From: Amycolatopsis lurida | GTDB taxonomy: Bacteria; Actinomycetota; Actinomycetes; Mycobacteriales; Pseudonocardiaceae | DNA: 64,000 nucleotides | Reading direction: 5' to 3' | Assembly (NCBI RefSeq): GCF_900105055.1 | Contig: NZ_FNTA01000004.1 | Coordinates: 4,371,501 to 4,435,500, forward strand | Shown: positions 33,994-42,246 of the stretch, piece by piece | How positions within the stretch are numbered: position 1 is the first letter of the stretch | How the letters are laid out: every line of letters starts with the position of its first letter | Made by a program: the position numbers and the translations under genes | The notes under the pieces: model-generated | What the model was told of the DNA's origin: nothing | The model's input: the letters and a program-made list of their open reading frames with translations, nothing else | Database searches by the model: none

Positions 33994-34776
33994 ATGAAGA
34001 AGTCACTCGCCGCCGCTGTCGGCGCCGTCCTCGTGGCGGTGCTGGCAGCGTGCGGTGGCGGTGAAAGCGCCAGTGCCGGCACGTTGCGCGTCGGCACGCT
34101 CAGCGACTCGAAACCCAACGCCTATCAGGAAAACGGCGTGTTCACCGGGTTCGACAACGAGCTGCTGAAGGCCATCGCCGCGCACCAGAACCTGAAGCTC
34201 GAGTTCGTCTCCACGGAGTTCTCGACCCTGCTGAGCCAGGTCGCCAACGGCAAGTTCGACATCGGCAGCTCGGGGATCTCGCAGACCGACGAACGCCGCA
34301 AGACCGTCGACTTCTCGGCGCCGTACAACTACCAGTCGCTCGGCATCGAGGCCCGCGAGGGCACCGGTATCACCGACGAGAACTCCTTGGCGGGCAAACG
34401 GATCGGGGTCGTGCAGGGCACGGTGTCGGACAGCTGGCTGGCGGCCAACGCGCCCACCGCGCAGGCCGTGAAGTTCCCGCAGGACGCCGCGACCCTCGCC
34501 GCGCTCAAATCGGGCGCGATCGACGGCGCGATCTTCGACCAGGCGACCGCCGAGGACTACGCGGCGAAGAACCCGGACGCGAAGCTCAAGGTGGTCAAGG
34601 CGATCACCACGACCATCCCGCACGGCTTCGCGGTCAAGAAGGGCAACACCGAGCTGGCCGGCAAGATCAACGCCGGGCTCAAGGCGGTCATCGCCGACGG
34701 GACATGGGAAAAGGTGCACCAGCGGTTCGAGCCGAACGCGCCGGTGCCCGCGGAGTTCAAGGCCGGGCAGAAGTAA
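33994..34776 (+). CDS. Polar amino acid ABC receptor lipoprotein 3 (SBP family 3)
   Basis: 260 residues from ATG 33994 (GAGG upstream), lipobox Cys20 (VAVLAACGGGES). Blocks LRVGTLSDSKPNAYQENGVF, GFDNELLKAIAAHQNLKLEF and KFDIGSSGISQTDERRKTVD parallel receptor 2, including the same spacing, so the two arose by a recent tandem duplication. The permease gene begins on the very next base. The frame back to 33652 overlaps receptor 2 and is rejected. Confidence 0.9.
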   Translation: MKKSLAAAVGAVLVAVLAACGGGESASAGTLRVGTLSDSKPNAYQENGVFTGFDNELLKAIAAHQNLKLEFVSTEFSTLLSQVANGKFDIGSSGISQTDERRKTVDFSAPYNYQSLGIEAREGTGITDENSLAGKRIGVVQGTVSDSWLAANAPTAQAVKFPQDAATLAALKSGAIDGAIFDQATAEDYAAKNPDAKLKVVKAITTTIPHGFAVKKGNTELAGKINAGLKAVIADGTWEKVHQRFEPNAPVPAEFKAGQK

Positions 34777-35535
34777 GTGGACGATTTCCTCAACACCTTT
34801 CTGAACTGGGAGTACATCTGGGAGGTCTTCCCTGACCTCCTCGGGACCGGCCTGCTGAACACACTGATCCTGTCGGTGTTCTCGGCGCTGATCGGCACCG
34901 TGCTCGGCATGCTGCTGGCCACCATGGGCCTGTCCAGCAAGGCGTGGCTGCGCTGGCCCGCCCGGGTGTACACGGACATCTTCCGCGGCCTGCCCGCGAT
35001 CCTGACCATCCTGGTGATCGGGCAGGGCGGCGGGATCCTGATCCCGTCGCTGTCCCGGAATCCGTACCCGCTGGGCATTCTGGCGCTGAGCCTGATCGCC
35101 GCCGCGTACATCGGCGAGATCTTCCGCGCCGGTATCCAGAGTGTCGAAAAAGGACAGATGGAGGCCAGCCGCGCGCTGGGCATGAGCTACACCAAGGCGA
35201 TGACGCTCGTCGTCATCCCGCAGGGGGTGCGGCGTGTGCTGCCCGCGCTGGTGAACCAGTTCATCGCGCTGGTCAAGGACTCCAGCTTGGTGTACTTCCT
35301 CGGCTTCCTCGCCGAACAGCGCGACCTGTTCCGCATCGGGCAGGACCTCGCGGCGAACACCGGGAACCTGTCGCCGCTGGTCGCGGCGGGTGCGGTGTAC
35401 CTGGTGATCACCGTGCCGCTGACGCATCTGGTCAACTACATCGACAAGAAGCTGCGCACCGGCAAGAAGATCCGGGTCGACGACGACGGCGGCCAGACGG
35501 AACTGCTGAACGCCGGAAAGGTGCCGATGTCATGA
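34777..35535 (+). CDS. Polar amino acid ABC transporter permease
   Basis: 252 residues from GTG (MDDFLNTFLNWEYIWEVFPD). HisM/GlnP-type permease with about five membrane helices and the coupling loop EASRALGMSYTKAMTLVVIP. Only one permease gene is present, so it should act as a homodimer. Its stop overlaps the ATPase start (ATGA). The C-terminal 30 residues are charged and cytosolic. Confidence 0.92.
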   Translation: MDDFLNTFLNWEYIWEVFPDLLGTGLLNTLILSVFSALIGTVLGMLLATMGLSSKAWLRWPARVYTDIFRGLPAILTILVIGQGGGILIPSLSRNPYPLGILALSLIAAAYIGEIFRAGIQSVEKGQMEASRALGMSYTKAMTLVVIPQGVRRVLPALVNQFIALVKDSSLVYFLGFLAEQRDLFRIGQDLAANTGNLSPLVAAGAVYLVITVPLTHLVNYIDKKLRTGKKIRVDDDGGQTELLNAGKVPMS

Positions 35536-36272
35536 CGACCGCCGTACGTTCCTCCAGCGTCGAACTCCGCGACATCCACGTCTCCTTCGGCACCCTCGAA
35601 GTGCTGAAGGGCGTGAACCTCAAGGTCGAGAAGGGGCGCACGACCTGCATCATCGGCCCGTCCGGCTCCGGCAAGTCGACGTTGCTGCGCTGTGTGAACC
35701 GCCTCCAGGAGCCCGACTCGGGCGACCTGCTGCTGGGCGGCGAGAGCGTCATCTCGTCCGACCCGGACGCGCTGCGGCAGCGGGTCGGGATGGTGTTCCA
35801 GCACTTCAACCTGTTCGGGCACCGCAGCGTGCTGGACAACATCACGCTGCCGCTGCGCAGCGTCCGGAAGCTCGGCAAGGCGGAGGCGGCGGAGATCGCG
35901 CACGCCCGGCTCGCCGAGGTCGGCCTCGCCGACAAGGCGCCGTACCGGCCGAGCGCGCTCTCGGGCGGGCAGCAGCAGCGGGTCGCGATCGCGCGGGCGC
36001 TCGCCATGGAGCCCGAGGTCATGCTGTTCGACGAGGCGACCAGCGCGCTGGACCCGGAGCTGGTCAAGGGCGTCCTCACCCTGATGGCCGGGCTGGCCGA
36101 GCGCGGCCTGACGCTGCTCGTGGTCACCCACGAGATGGGTTTCGCGCGCGGCGTCGCCGACGAGGTCGCGTTCATGGACGACGGGAAGATCGTCGAGCAG
36201 GGTGCTCCGGAGGCGATCTTCGACGCTCCGCGGAGCGAGCGGCTTCAGCGGTTCCTGTCGCAGGTGTTGTGA
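35532..36272 (+). CDS. Polar amino acid ABC transporter ATP-binding protein
   Basis: 246 residues from ATG 35532. Walker A GPSGSGKST, Q-loop in VGMVFQHFNLFGHRSVLDNI, signature LSGGQQQR, Walker B VMLFDEATSALD and switch His in VVTHEMG are all intact, as in GlnQ/HisP. It drives import through the homodimeric permease. Last gene of a five-gene operon, with a palindrome 41 bases behind it. Confidence 0.94.
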   Translation: MTTAVRSSSVELRDIHVSFGTLEVLKGVNLKVEKGRTTCIIGPSGSGKSTLLRCVNRLQEPDSGDLLLGGESVISSDPDALRQRVGMVFQHFNLFGHRSVLDNITLPLRSVRKLGKAEAAEIAHARLAEVGLADKAPYRPSALSGGQQQRVAIARALAMEPEVMLFDEATSALDPELVKGVLTLMAGLAERGLTLLVVTHEMGFARGVADEVAFMDDGKIVEQGAPEAIFDAPRSERLQRFLSQVL

Positions 36273-36312
36273 GAAGCCGGCGAGCAAGGGCGGCGGTGGC
36301 GTGGTGGGGCAC

Positions 36313-36362
36313 GTCTCGTGAGTGGTAAGGACGGTTCTAACCGTCCTTACCACTCACGAGAC
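36313..36362. terminator. Long palindrome, GTGAGTGG family (behind the amino acid ABC operon)
   Basis: Twenty-four-base arms with a CT centre; core GTGAGTGGTAAGGACGGTT as at 22085 and 55236. It lies 41 bases after the ATPase stop and 22 bases before the MOSC gene. Confidence 0.7.
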
Positions 36363-36383
36363 CTGACTCGTTAACCTGCGGCT

Positions 36384-37271
36384 ATGGCGAGAGTGGCGAA
36401 GCTGGTCTATTACCCGGTCAAGGGCTGCGCCGGGACGTCGGTCGAAACGGCCGACGTCACCCCGGCGGGGCTGCGGTTCGACCGTGCCTGGATGGTCGTC
36501 TCCCCGGACGGCGAGTTCCGCAGCCAGCGGAAGCATCCGGTGATGGCCTCGATCCGGCCGGCGGTCCTGGACGACGGCGCCCGTCTGCGGCTCGCCGCTC
36601 CCGACGTCGAGGATCTGCTGGTCGAGACGGTCACGGACGGGCCGCGGCATCCCGCGGCGACGTTCACCTGGCAGGGCAAGGGCGTCCATCAGGGTGCCGA
36701 GGCCGCCGAGTGGTTCTCCGCCGTCCTCGGGCTGCCGTCGGTGTTCGTCGGCCTCGCGCCCGAGCACGAACGCGTCACCAACGGTGAGATTCCGGGCACC
36801 GCGGCCTTCGCCGACGCGCACGCGGTCCTGCTGACCTCCGAGTCCTCTTTGGACGGTCTGAACGAACGCATCGCGTCGCGTGGTGCCGAGGCCGTGCCGA
36901 TGGATCGCTTCCGGCCCAACATCGTCGTCTCGGGCTGGCCGGAGCCGCACCGCGAGGACGACGTCCGCTCGCTCACCGCCGGTGGTCTCGACCTGGGGTA
37001 CGCCAAGGTCTGCATCCGCTGCACGGTGCCGATGGTCGACCAGGAGACCGGCCAGAAGGCCGGCCCCGAACCGATCCGTTCGCTCGCCGACTACCGCCGC
37101 GAGCCCGAGGGCGGCGTCTCGTTCGGGATCAAGATGGCGGTGACCGGCCCGGGTCAGGTGTCCGTCGGCGACGAGGTGATCGTGCACTCCTGGGCGGGCC
37201 CCAGCCCGAGCACGTCCGAGGCCGAACCGCCGTTCACGGCGACCGCGAGCCGTCCCGCCGAATCGGTGTAA
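36384..37271 (+). CDS. MOSC domain protein with N-terminal beta-barrel domain
   Basis: 295 residues. The N-terminal MOSC_N beta-barrel (VAKLVYYPVKGCAGTSVETA, GLRFDRAWMVV) is followed by the MOSC core with the conserved cysteine region KVCIRCTVPMVDQETG and GVSFGIKMAV. Proteins of this class bind sulfur/molybdenum cofactor and include mARC-type reductases and YcbX. The last 24 residues are low complexity and run 118 bases into the convergent SAM-hydrolase gene. Function beyond the fold is inference. Confidence 0.88.
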   Translation: MARVAKLVYYPVKGCAGTSVETADVTPAGLRFDRAWMVVSPDGEFRSQRKHPVMASIRPAVLDDGARLRLAAPDVEDLLVETVTDGPRHPAATFTWQGKGVHQGAEAAEWFSAVLGLPSVFVGLAPEHERVTNGEIPGTAAFADAHAVLLTSESSLDGLNERIASRGAEAVPMDRFRPNIVVSGWPEPHREDDVRSLTAGGLDLGYAKVCIRCTVPMVDQETGQKAGPEPIRSLADYRREPEGGVSFGIKMAVTGPGQVSVGDEVIVHSWAGPSPSTSEAEPPFTATASRPAESV

Positions 37272-37960
37272 AGCACGTTCCGGCCCGGCGGCACCGTGCC
37301 GAAGGTGTCGCCGACCAGTGCTTTCACCAGCACGTGTTCGCTGCTGACGGAGACCGTGCCGGACAGTCCGGCCAGTTCGAGGTCGGCGGGGCTCGCGGCG
37401 AGCTGGACGTTGCCGAAGTGGTCGACCGTGAGCACCTCGGCCACCAGCTTGCCGGGGAACACCGCCACGAACGGGTCCGGCAGGCGCACGAGGTCGTCGA
37501 CGCGCGGCCCGAACTCCTCCGGGGCGACGCCGAGCGCGAGATGCGCCGCCGCGGGGGCGAAGACGTCACGCCCGTGGAACGTCGACGAAGTCACCGGAAG
37601 GCGGTATTCCGGCGCCGCGAGTTCGTACGCGGCTATCACCCCGGTGAGTGTTTCGGCGGCGGGAATGAGGAGTCCGTTGTCCGGGCCGACGAGCATTCCG
37701 CGCTCGGTGACCACCACGACACCGCGCCGCGCCGTGCCGACGCCGGGGTCCACGACGGCGAGATGGACGGACTCCGGCAGGTACGGCACGGTCTGGGCGA
37801 GTACCTCGGCGCCGGTCCTGACCTGCTGCGGAGGGATCTCGTGGCTCACGTCGATCACCCGTACGGACGGCGCGATCCGCGCGATCACGCCGTGGCACGC
37901 GGCCACGAAACCGTCTCTCAGCCCGTAGTCGGTCGTGAACGAAACGCAGTGGATCGGCAT
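37154..37960 (-). CDS. S-adenosyl-L-methionine hydrolase (adenosine-forming), DUF62 family
   Basis: 268 residues. It splits SAM to adenosine and methionine by water. Motifs are SFTTDYGLRDGFVAACHGVI, AVVDPGVGTARRG, VGPDNGLLIPAA, TFHGRDVFAPAAAHLA and VDHFGNVQL, all typical of the family related to chlorinase/fluorinase. The C-terminus (NGGSASDVLGLGPAQECTI) is family-like, so the long convergent overlap with the MOSC gene is real rather than an annotation error. It is divergent from purC, 35 bases apart. Confidence 0.9.
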   Translation of the reverse strand: MPIHCVSFTTDYGLRDGFVAACHGVIARIAPSVRVIDVSHEIPPQQVRTGAEVLAQTVPYLPESVHLAVVDPGVGTARRGVVVVTERGMLVGPDNGLLIPAAETLTGVIAAYELAAPEYRLPVTSSTFHGRDVFAPAAAHLALGVAPEEFGPRVDDLVRLPDPFVAVFPGKLVAEVLTVDHFGNVQLAASPADLELAGLSGTVSVSSEHVLVKALVGDTFGTVPPGRNVLYTDSAGRLAVAVNGGSASDVLGLGPAQECTITSSPTDT

Positions 37961-37995
37961 GATCAGCCATCATCCTTGATCGCTAGGGTGCAGCC

Positions 37996-38877
37996 GTGAC
38001 GACGCTCGAATACCCGAAGATCGCCGCCGGCAAGGTCCGTGAGCTCTACGCCGTCGATGACGAGCATCTGCTGCTCGTCACTTCGGATCGGATCTCCGCC
38101 TGCGACGTCGTCTTCGACACGCCCATCCCGGACAAGGGGCGGGTGCTCACCGCGATGAGCGTGTTCTGGTTCTCCCTGCTCTCCGATGTCCTCCCCAACC
38201 ACCTGGTCTCCTACGAAGACGAACGCATCCCCGCCGAGGTCCGCGGCCGCGCGCTGCTGGTGCGGCGGCTGGCGATGCTGCCGCTCGAAGCCGTCGCCCG
38301 CGGTTACCTCACCGGTACCGGCCTCGCCGATTATCGCGCGTGCGGCAGGGTTTGCGGGGTCGAACTTCCCCCGGGCCTGACCGAGTCGTCCCGGCTCCCC
38401 GAACCGATCTTCACGCCGGCGACGAAGGCCGACCGCGGCTCGCACGACGAGAACATCGCCTTCTCCGACGTCGTCGGGCAACTCGGCCGCGAACGGGCCG
38501 AGGAGGTCCGAGACGCGACGCTGGCGGTGTACCGCCGCGGCGCGGAGTTCGCCGCCGAACGCGGCATCCTGCTCGCGGACACGAAGCTCGAATTCGGCAT
38601 CGACCGCGAGGGGAACCTCGTGCTCGCCGACGAGGTCCTGACCCCGGACTCCTCGCGCTACTGGCCGGCCGGTGGATACGCGCCGGACAGCCCGCAGCCG
38701 TCGTTCGACAAGCAGCCGCTGCGGGATTGGCTCACCAGTCCCGCGTCCGGCTGGCATCGCCGGGACAGACCGGGGTCACCGCCCTTGCCCGAGGACATCG
38801 TCGCCGCCACGCGGGCGAGGTACATCGAGTCCTACGAACGCATCACCGGCCGGTCGCTGCAGGATTGGCCCGCCTGA
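37996..38877 (+). CDS. purC: Phosphoribosylaminoimidazole-succinocarboxamide synthase
   Basis: 293 residues from GTG (MTTLEYPKIAAGKVRELYAV). It joins aspartate to CAIR with ATP to give SAICAR. Typical blocks: LLVTSDRISACDVVFDTPIP, LPLEAVARGYLTGTG, FTPATKADRGSHDENI and LADTKLEFGIDREGNLVLAD with the acidic metal ligands. Family length. The very short gap to the divergent SAM-hydrolase gene suggests back-to-back promoters. Confidence 0.97.
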   Translation: MTTLEYPKIAAGKVRELYAVDDEHLLLVTSDRISACDVVFDTPIPDKGRVLTAMSVFWFSLLSDVLPNHLVSYEDERIPAEVRGRALLVRRLAMLPLEAVARGYLTGTGLADYRACGRVCGVELPPGLTESSRLPEPIFTPATKADRGSHDENIAFSDVVGQLGRERAEEVRDATLAVYRRGAEFAAERGILLADTKLEFGIDREGNLVLADEVLTPDSSRYWPAGGYAPDSPQPSFDKQPLRDWLTSPASGWHRRDRPGSPPLPEDIVAATRARYIESYERITGRSLQDWPA

Positions 38878-38935
38878 CCTGCGGAGTTCACTCCGACGTC
38901 AGGCGAGCGAAAGCCCCGGCTGGCTCACTGGTGGG

Positions 38936-39643
38936 GTGGATGCACGTTTGCTGGTTTCCCTGTCCGGCGTGACCACCCGGACGTTGCACCGCTGTGCCGA
39001 TCTCGCGGCCGAACTCGACCGGCGCAGGGTCCCGTTGTCCGTGCTCTACGCCGCTCGCACCGGCGAGGGCCCCGTGACCGAGTGGGTCAGGACGCGCCGC
39101 ACCCAGGGCGACTCCGTCCTCCTGCACGGTTACGACCATCAGGTACCGCCTACCCATCGCGCCGTCTACCTGGGTAAACGCGCCGAGTTCGCGGCGCTTC
39201 CCGCGCACGAGGCGCGGCTGCGGCTCATCGCGGCGAAGGCGGCGCTCGACGCCAACGGCATGGCCGTCGACGGTTTCGCGCCACCGCGCTGGATCGCTTC
39301 CGAGGGCACCCTCCAGGCTCTGCGAGAGCACGGGTTCAGGCTGTGCGCGGACCTGGCCTCGGTACGGGACCTGGTGTCCGGTGAGGTGCGGCGCGCCAGG
39401 GTGCAGGAGTTCGGCGGGCCCTCGCACCGGACGGAGACCGTCCGGTGTTTCGCGCTGGTGCTGGCCGCCGCCAGGGCCGCGCGCCGCGGCGGGCTCGTCC
39501 GGCTCGGCATCGACGCCGCGGACCTCGCCCGGCCGGGGCTGCGGCAGGCGTTCCTCGACGCCGTCGACGTCTCGCTGGAGAACCGCGCTTTCGGAGCCAC
39601 CTACGGCTCGCTCTCTCGAACGCGGGTTAAATTGTCGGGATGA
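38936..39643 (+). CDS. Polysaccharide deacetylase-like protein (DUF2334 type)
   Basis: 235 residues from GTG 38936 (MDARLLVSLSGVTTRTLHRC). The plan is a (beta/alpha) barrel of the carbohydrate esterase 4 type as in DUF2334: an early LLVSLSG strand, then VLLHGYDHQVPP where a metal-binding H-x-x-x-H motif would lie (His plus D-H), and GFAPPRWIASEGTLQALREH. No signal peptide. The following TetR gene overlaps at ATGA, so the two are translated together. Substrate unknown. Confidence 0.72.
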   Translation: MDARLLVSLSGVTTRTLHRCADLAAELDRRRVPLSVLYAARTGEGPVTEWVRTRRTQGDSVLLHGYDHQVPPTHRAVYLGKRAEFAALPAHEARLRLIAAKAALDANGMAVDGFAPPRWIASEGTLQALREHGFRLCADLASVRDLVSGEVRRARVQEFGGPSHRTETVRCFALVLAAARAARRGGLVRLGIDAADLARPGLRQAFLDAVDVSLENRAFGATYGSLSRTRVKLSG

Positions 39644-40371
39644 CCGACGAGGGAGACGCACCGGCGACGCTGATGCGGCTCTGGCGGCGAGCGGAGCGCC
39701 CGACGCGCGGCAGGCCGTCCGTACTCGACATCGACAGTGTCGTGGCGGCCGCGGTGGACCTCGCCGATCGTGAAGGCGTCGCGAACGTGACGCTGGCGAG
39801 CGTGGCGAAGGATCTGGGCGTCACGAAGATGTCCCTGTACCGCCACATCGGTTCGAAGGCGGAGCTGCTGGAGCTGATGGCCGACTTCGCCATCGGCGAT
39901 CCGCCGCGGGTGGAGTCCACCGGCCAGTGGCGGGCCGAGCTGACCAGGTTGGCCGAGGCCAACCGCGATGTCCTGATGAAGCACCCGTGGCTGGTCGAGC
40001 TGCCGCTCACCGGTCCTCCGGCCGGGCCGCACGCGGTCGCCTGGATGGACGCGATCCTGCGCACGCTGCGCGACACCGGCCTCGACTGGGGCACCAAGGG
40101 CGGGATCCTGGTGCTGGTCGGCGGCTATGTCCGCCTCGCTTGCGCGCAGGCCATCCAGCTCGCCGAGGGAAGGAAAGGCAGAGGGTTGAGCCAGGCGCAG
40201 GCCGAGCAGGCCTACGGCAAAGGCCTCGCCGCGCTGATCGACCCCGAGCGTTTCCCCGATGCCGCGGGCTTCCTGGCCTCAGGACTCGGTGACTCCGGCC
40301 AGAACTCCGACTTCGACTTCGGTCTCGGCGTCGTGCTCGACGGCATCGCCGCTCTCGTCGACGCCAGCTGA
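39640..40371 (+). CDS. TetR family transcriptional regulator
   Basis: 243 residues. The helix-turn-helix is at about 27-75 (DIDSVVAAAVDLADREGVAN, LGVTKMSLYRHIGSKAELLE). The C-terminal domain is of the TetR_C type found in TetR/ActII-like repressors (TGLDWGTKGGILVLVGGYVR). It overlaps the deacetylase-like gene and lies 70 bases upstream of a membrane protein gene whose promoter region holds a strong inverted repeat, so it is probably the repressor of that gene. Confidence 0.88.
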   Translation: MTDEGDAPATLMRLWRRAERPTRGRPSVLDIDSVVAAAVDLADREGVANVTLASVAKDLGVTKMSLYRHIGSKAELLELMADFAIGDPPRVESTGQWRAELTRLAEANRDVLMKHPWLVELPLTGPPAGPHAVAWMDAILRTLRDTGLDWGTKGGILVLVGGYVRLACAQAIQLAEGRKGRGLSQAQAEQAYGKGLAALIDPERFPDAAGFLASGLGDSGQNSDFDFGLGVVLDGIAALVDAS

Positions 40372-40388
40372 CAAGGCACCTCCCTGCC

Positions 40389-40432
40389 TTTAGTATCCGT
40401 CGGACATTAATTAGTGTACGTTGGATACTAAA
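40389..40432. promoter_or_regulatory. Candidate TetR operator upstream of the DUF418 gene
   Basis: TTTAGTATCC at 40389-40398 and its perfect complement GGATACTAAA at 40423-40432 enclose an AT-rich core with TTAATTA, about 30-35% GC in GC-rich surroundings. It lies just before the ribosome site (AAGGGGG) of the gene at 40442 and after the TetR gene. Probable binding site of that regulator with the promoter inside. Confidence 0.6.
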
Positions 40433-40441
40433 GGGGGATCC

Positions 40442-41581
40442 ATGACATCGACACCGACGGGTGAGCGTGTGCTCGCACCGGATCTGGCCAGGGGTTTCGC
40501 GCTCCTGCTCGTCGCGCTGGCGCATACCGCGAGCATCTTCCTCGGGAACACGCCGGGCGTGGACCAGACGCCGCAGGGTCTGGAACGGCCGTACTTCGTG
40601 CTGCTGTTCGTGTTCGTCCACGCGTGCGCGCTGCCGTTGTTCGGCATGATGCTCGGCTACGGGATGGTGCAGTTCGCCGACCGCCAGGAAGCGCTGGGGC
40701 AGCCGTGGCCGCGGACGCGTGGCATTCTGCTTCGCCGTCACGCGTGGCTGCTGGTTTTCGGTGCCGTCGACGGGGTGCTGTTCTTCTCCGGGGACGTGCT
40801 CGGCGCGTACGGCGTGATCGGCGTGGTGTTCACCCTGCTGCTCTTGAGGCGTGGCAAGGGTTTCTACCGGATTCCGATGGTGTACCTCGGGTTCGGCGTC
40901 TGCTACCTCGCCGTGCTGATGTACCTGGTGCTCACCGGGAACTCCGGGAGCGCGCCGGTCCCGTCCGTCGAGGACGTGTCGTCACTGGCGCCGACGTACG
41001 GCGACGCCGTGCGCGAGCGCCTCACCGAATGGCCGATGAGCACGGCGGTCCTGCTGTCGTCGATCCTCTTCGTCTGGGTCGGCGCCTGGGCCGCGAAGAA
41101 ACGCGTGCTGGAGGAGCCGAACCGAAAGGTTCTCCTCGTCGGCCTGTTCGGCGGCTTCGGCGTCGCGATCGCGGGTGCGTTGCCGATGGGCCTGTTCGCC
41201 GGAGATCACGTCGGCTTCGACGAGGGGACCGCCGGGCTCGCCAAGCTGATGTACGAAGGAGCCGGTCTGTTCGGCGCGATCGGATACATCAGCCTGTTCG
41301 GACTCATCGGCATGACGGTCGGCGAGAAGCGCCGCGGTGTCGTGGCCACCGCGATCTCCGCGCTCGGCCAGCGGACGTTGAGCGCGTACCTGTTCCAGTC
41401 GGTGGCGTGGCTGATCCTGGCGCCGCCGTTCATGCTGGGTCTCGCCGGTGAGACGTTCGTGGCGGCCGCGTGCGGGCTCGGCGTGTGGCTGCTGACGGTG
41501 GTCGTCGCGTACCTGATGCACCGCAGGTCCTATCGGGGGCCTGCGGAGATCCTGGTGCGGAAACTGGCATATCGGAGCTAA
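40442..41581 (+). CDS. DUF418 family membrane protein
   Basis: 379 residues with about ten hydrophobic segments; RVLAPDLARGFALLLVALAH at the N-terminus and the C-terminal block ISALGQRTLSAYLFQSVAWL are typical of DUF418/acyltransferase-3-like proteins. ATG at 40442 follows AAGGGGGATCC. Function of the family is unclear; transport or membrane acyl transfer are suggested. Under probable control of the adjoining TetR regulator. It overlaps the convergent metallohydrolase gene by four bases. Confidence 0.83.
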   Translation: MTSTPTGERVLAPDLARGFALLLVALAHTASIFLGNTPGVDQTPQGLERPYFVLLFVFVHACALPLFGMMLGYGMVQFADRQEALGQPWPRTRGILLRRHAWLLVFGAVDGVLFFSGDVLGAYGVIGVVFTLLLLRRGKGFYRIPMVYLGFGVCYLAVLMYLVLTGNSGSAPVPSVEDVSSLAPTYGDAVRERLTEWPMSTAVLLSSILFVWVGAWAAKKRVLEEPNRKVLLVGLFGGFGVAIAGALPMGLFAGDHVGFDEGTAGLAKLMYEGAGLFGAIGYISLFGLIGMTVGEKRRGVVATAISALGQRTLSAYLFQSVAWLILAPPFMLGLAGETFVAAACGLGVWLLTVVVAYLMHRRSYRGPAEILVRKLAYRS

Positions 41582-42213
41582 AGCTTCACCGGCTCCCCGA
41601 CATCGAGCACCTTCACCTCGGTGCCTTCCGGGGCGAGGTTCGCGAACAGGCCGTAGTGCATCTGCGGCCGCGCGAGGACGGCTTCGTGGATCGGCACGGC
41701 GAGGCGCGGCGACACCGCACGCAGGTAGTCGACGGCCTCGCCTGCCTTGAGCCAAGGGGCGCCGGTGGGCAGGCCGAGGATGTCGATCTTCTGCTCCGGC
41801 ACGAAGAACGAGTCGCCAGGGTGGTAGAACGCGCCGTGGTCGACGATGTAGCCGACGTTCGGGATCACCGGGATCTCCTCGTGGATCACCGCGTGCTCAC
41901 CCCCGACGACGTTGACGGCGCTGGACCCGATTTCGAAGGCGTCCCCGGGATTCGCGATCTGGAATTCGGTGCCGATCTTTCCCACCGCTTCGGCGGAACC
42001 CGGATCGACGATCAGTCGCACCCCGGGGTTCGCCGCCAGCAGCGCGGGCAGCCTTTCCATGTCGAGGTGGTCGAAATGCTGATGGGTGATCAGGATGGCG
42101 TCCAGCTCACGCTCGCCTTCGAAGCCCGCGGAGAAGGTGCCGGGGTCGATCAGGATCCGCGCGCCCTCGGTCTCCAGAAGGGTGCAAGCGTGTCCAAAGT
42201 GGACAATACGCAT
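41578..42213 (-). CDS. MBL-fold metal-dependent hydrolase (UlaG-like)
   Basis: 211 residues. Metallo-beta-lactamase fold: MRIVHFGHACTLLETEGARI, LIDPGTFS, then the metal motif ITHQHFDHLDMERL (H-x-H-x-D-H). Later ligands are likely His in HEEIPVIPNVG and DHGAFYHPGDSF. Such small proteins hydrolyse lactones or phosphodiesters. AAGGAG lies eight bases before the ATG. It is followed upstream on the same strand by the ArsR gene, 33 bases apart; substrate unknown. Confidence 0.87.
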   Translation of the reverse strand: MRIVHFGHACTLLETEGARILIDPGTFSAGFEGERELDAILITHQHFDHLDMERLPALLAANPGVRLIVDPGSAEAVGKIGTEFQIANPGDAFEIGSSAVNVVGGEHAVIHEEIPVIPNVGYIVDHGAFYHPGDSFFVPEQKIDILGLPTGAPWLKAGEAVDYLRAVSPRLAVPIHEAVLARPQMHYGLFANLAPEGTEVKVLDVGEPVKL

Positions 42214-42246
42214 CGGTGTTCTCCTTCGCGGTAGTTCGATTCCAGC

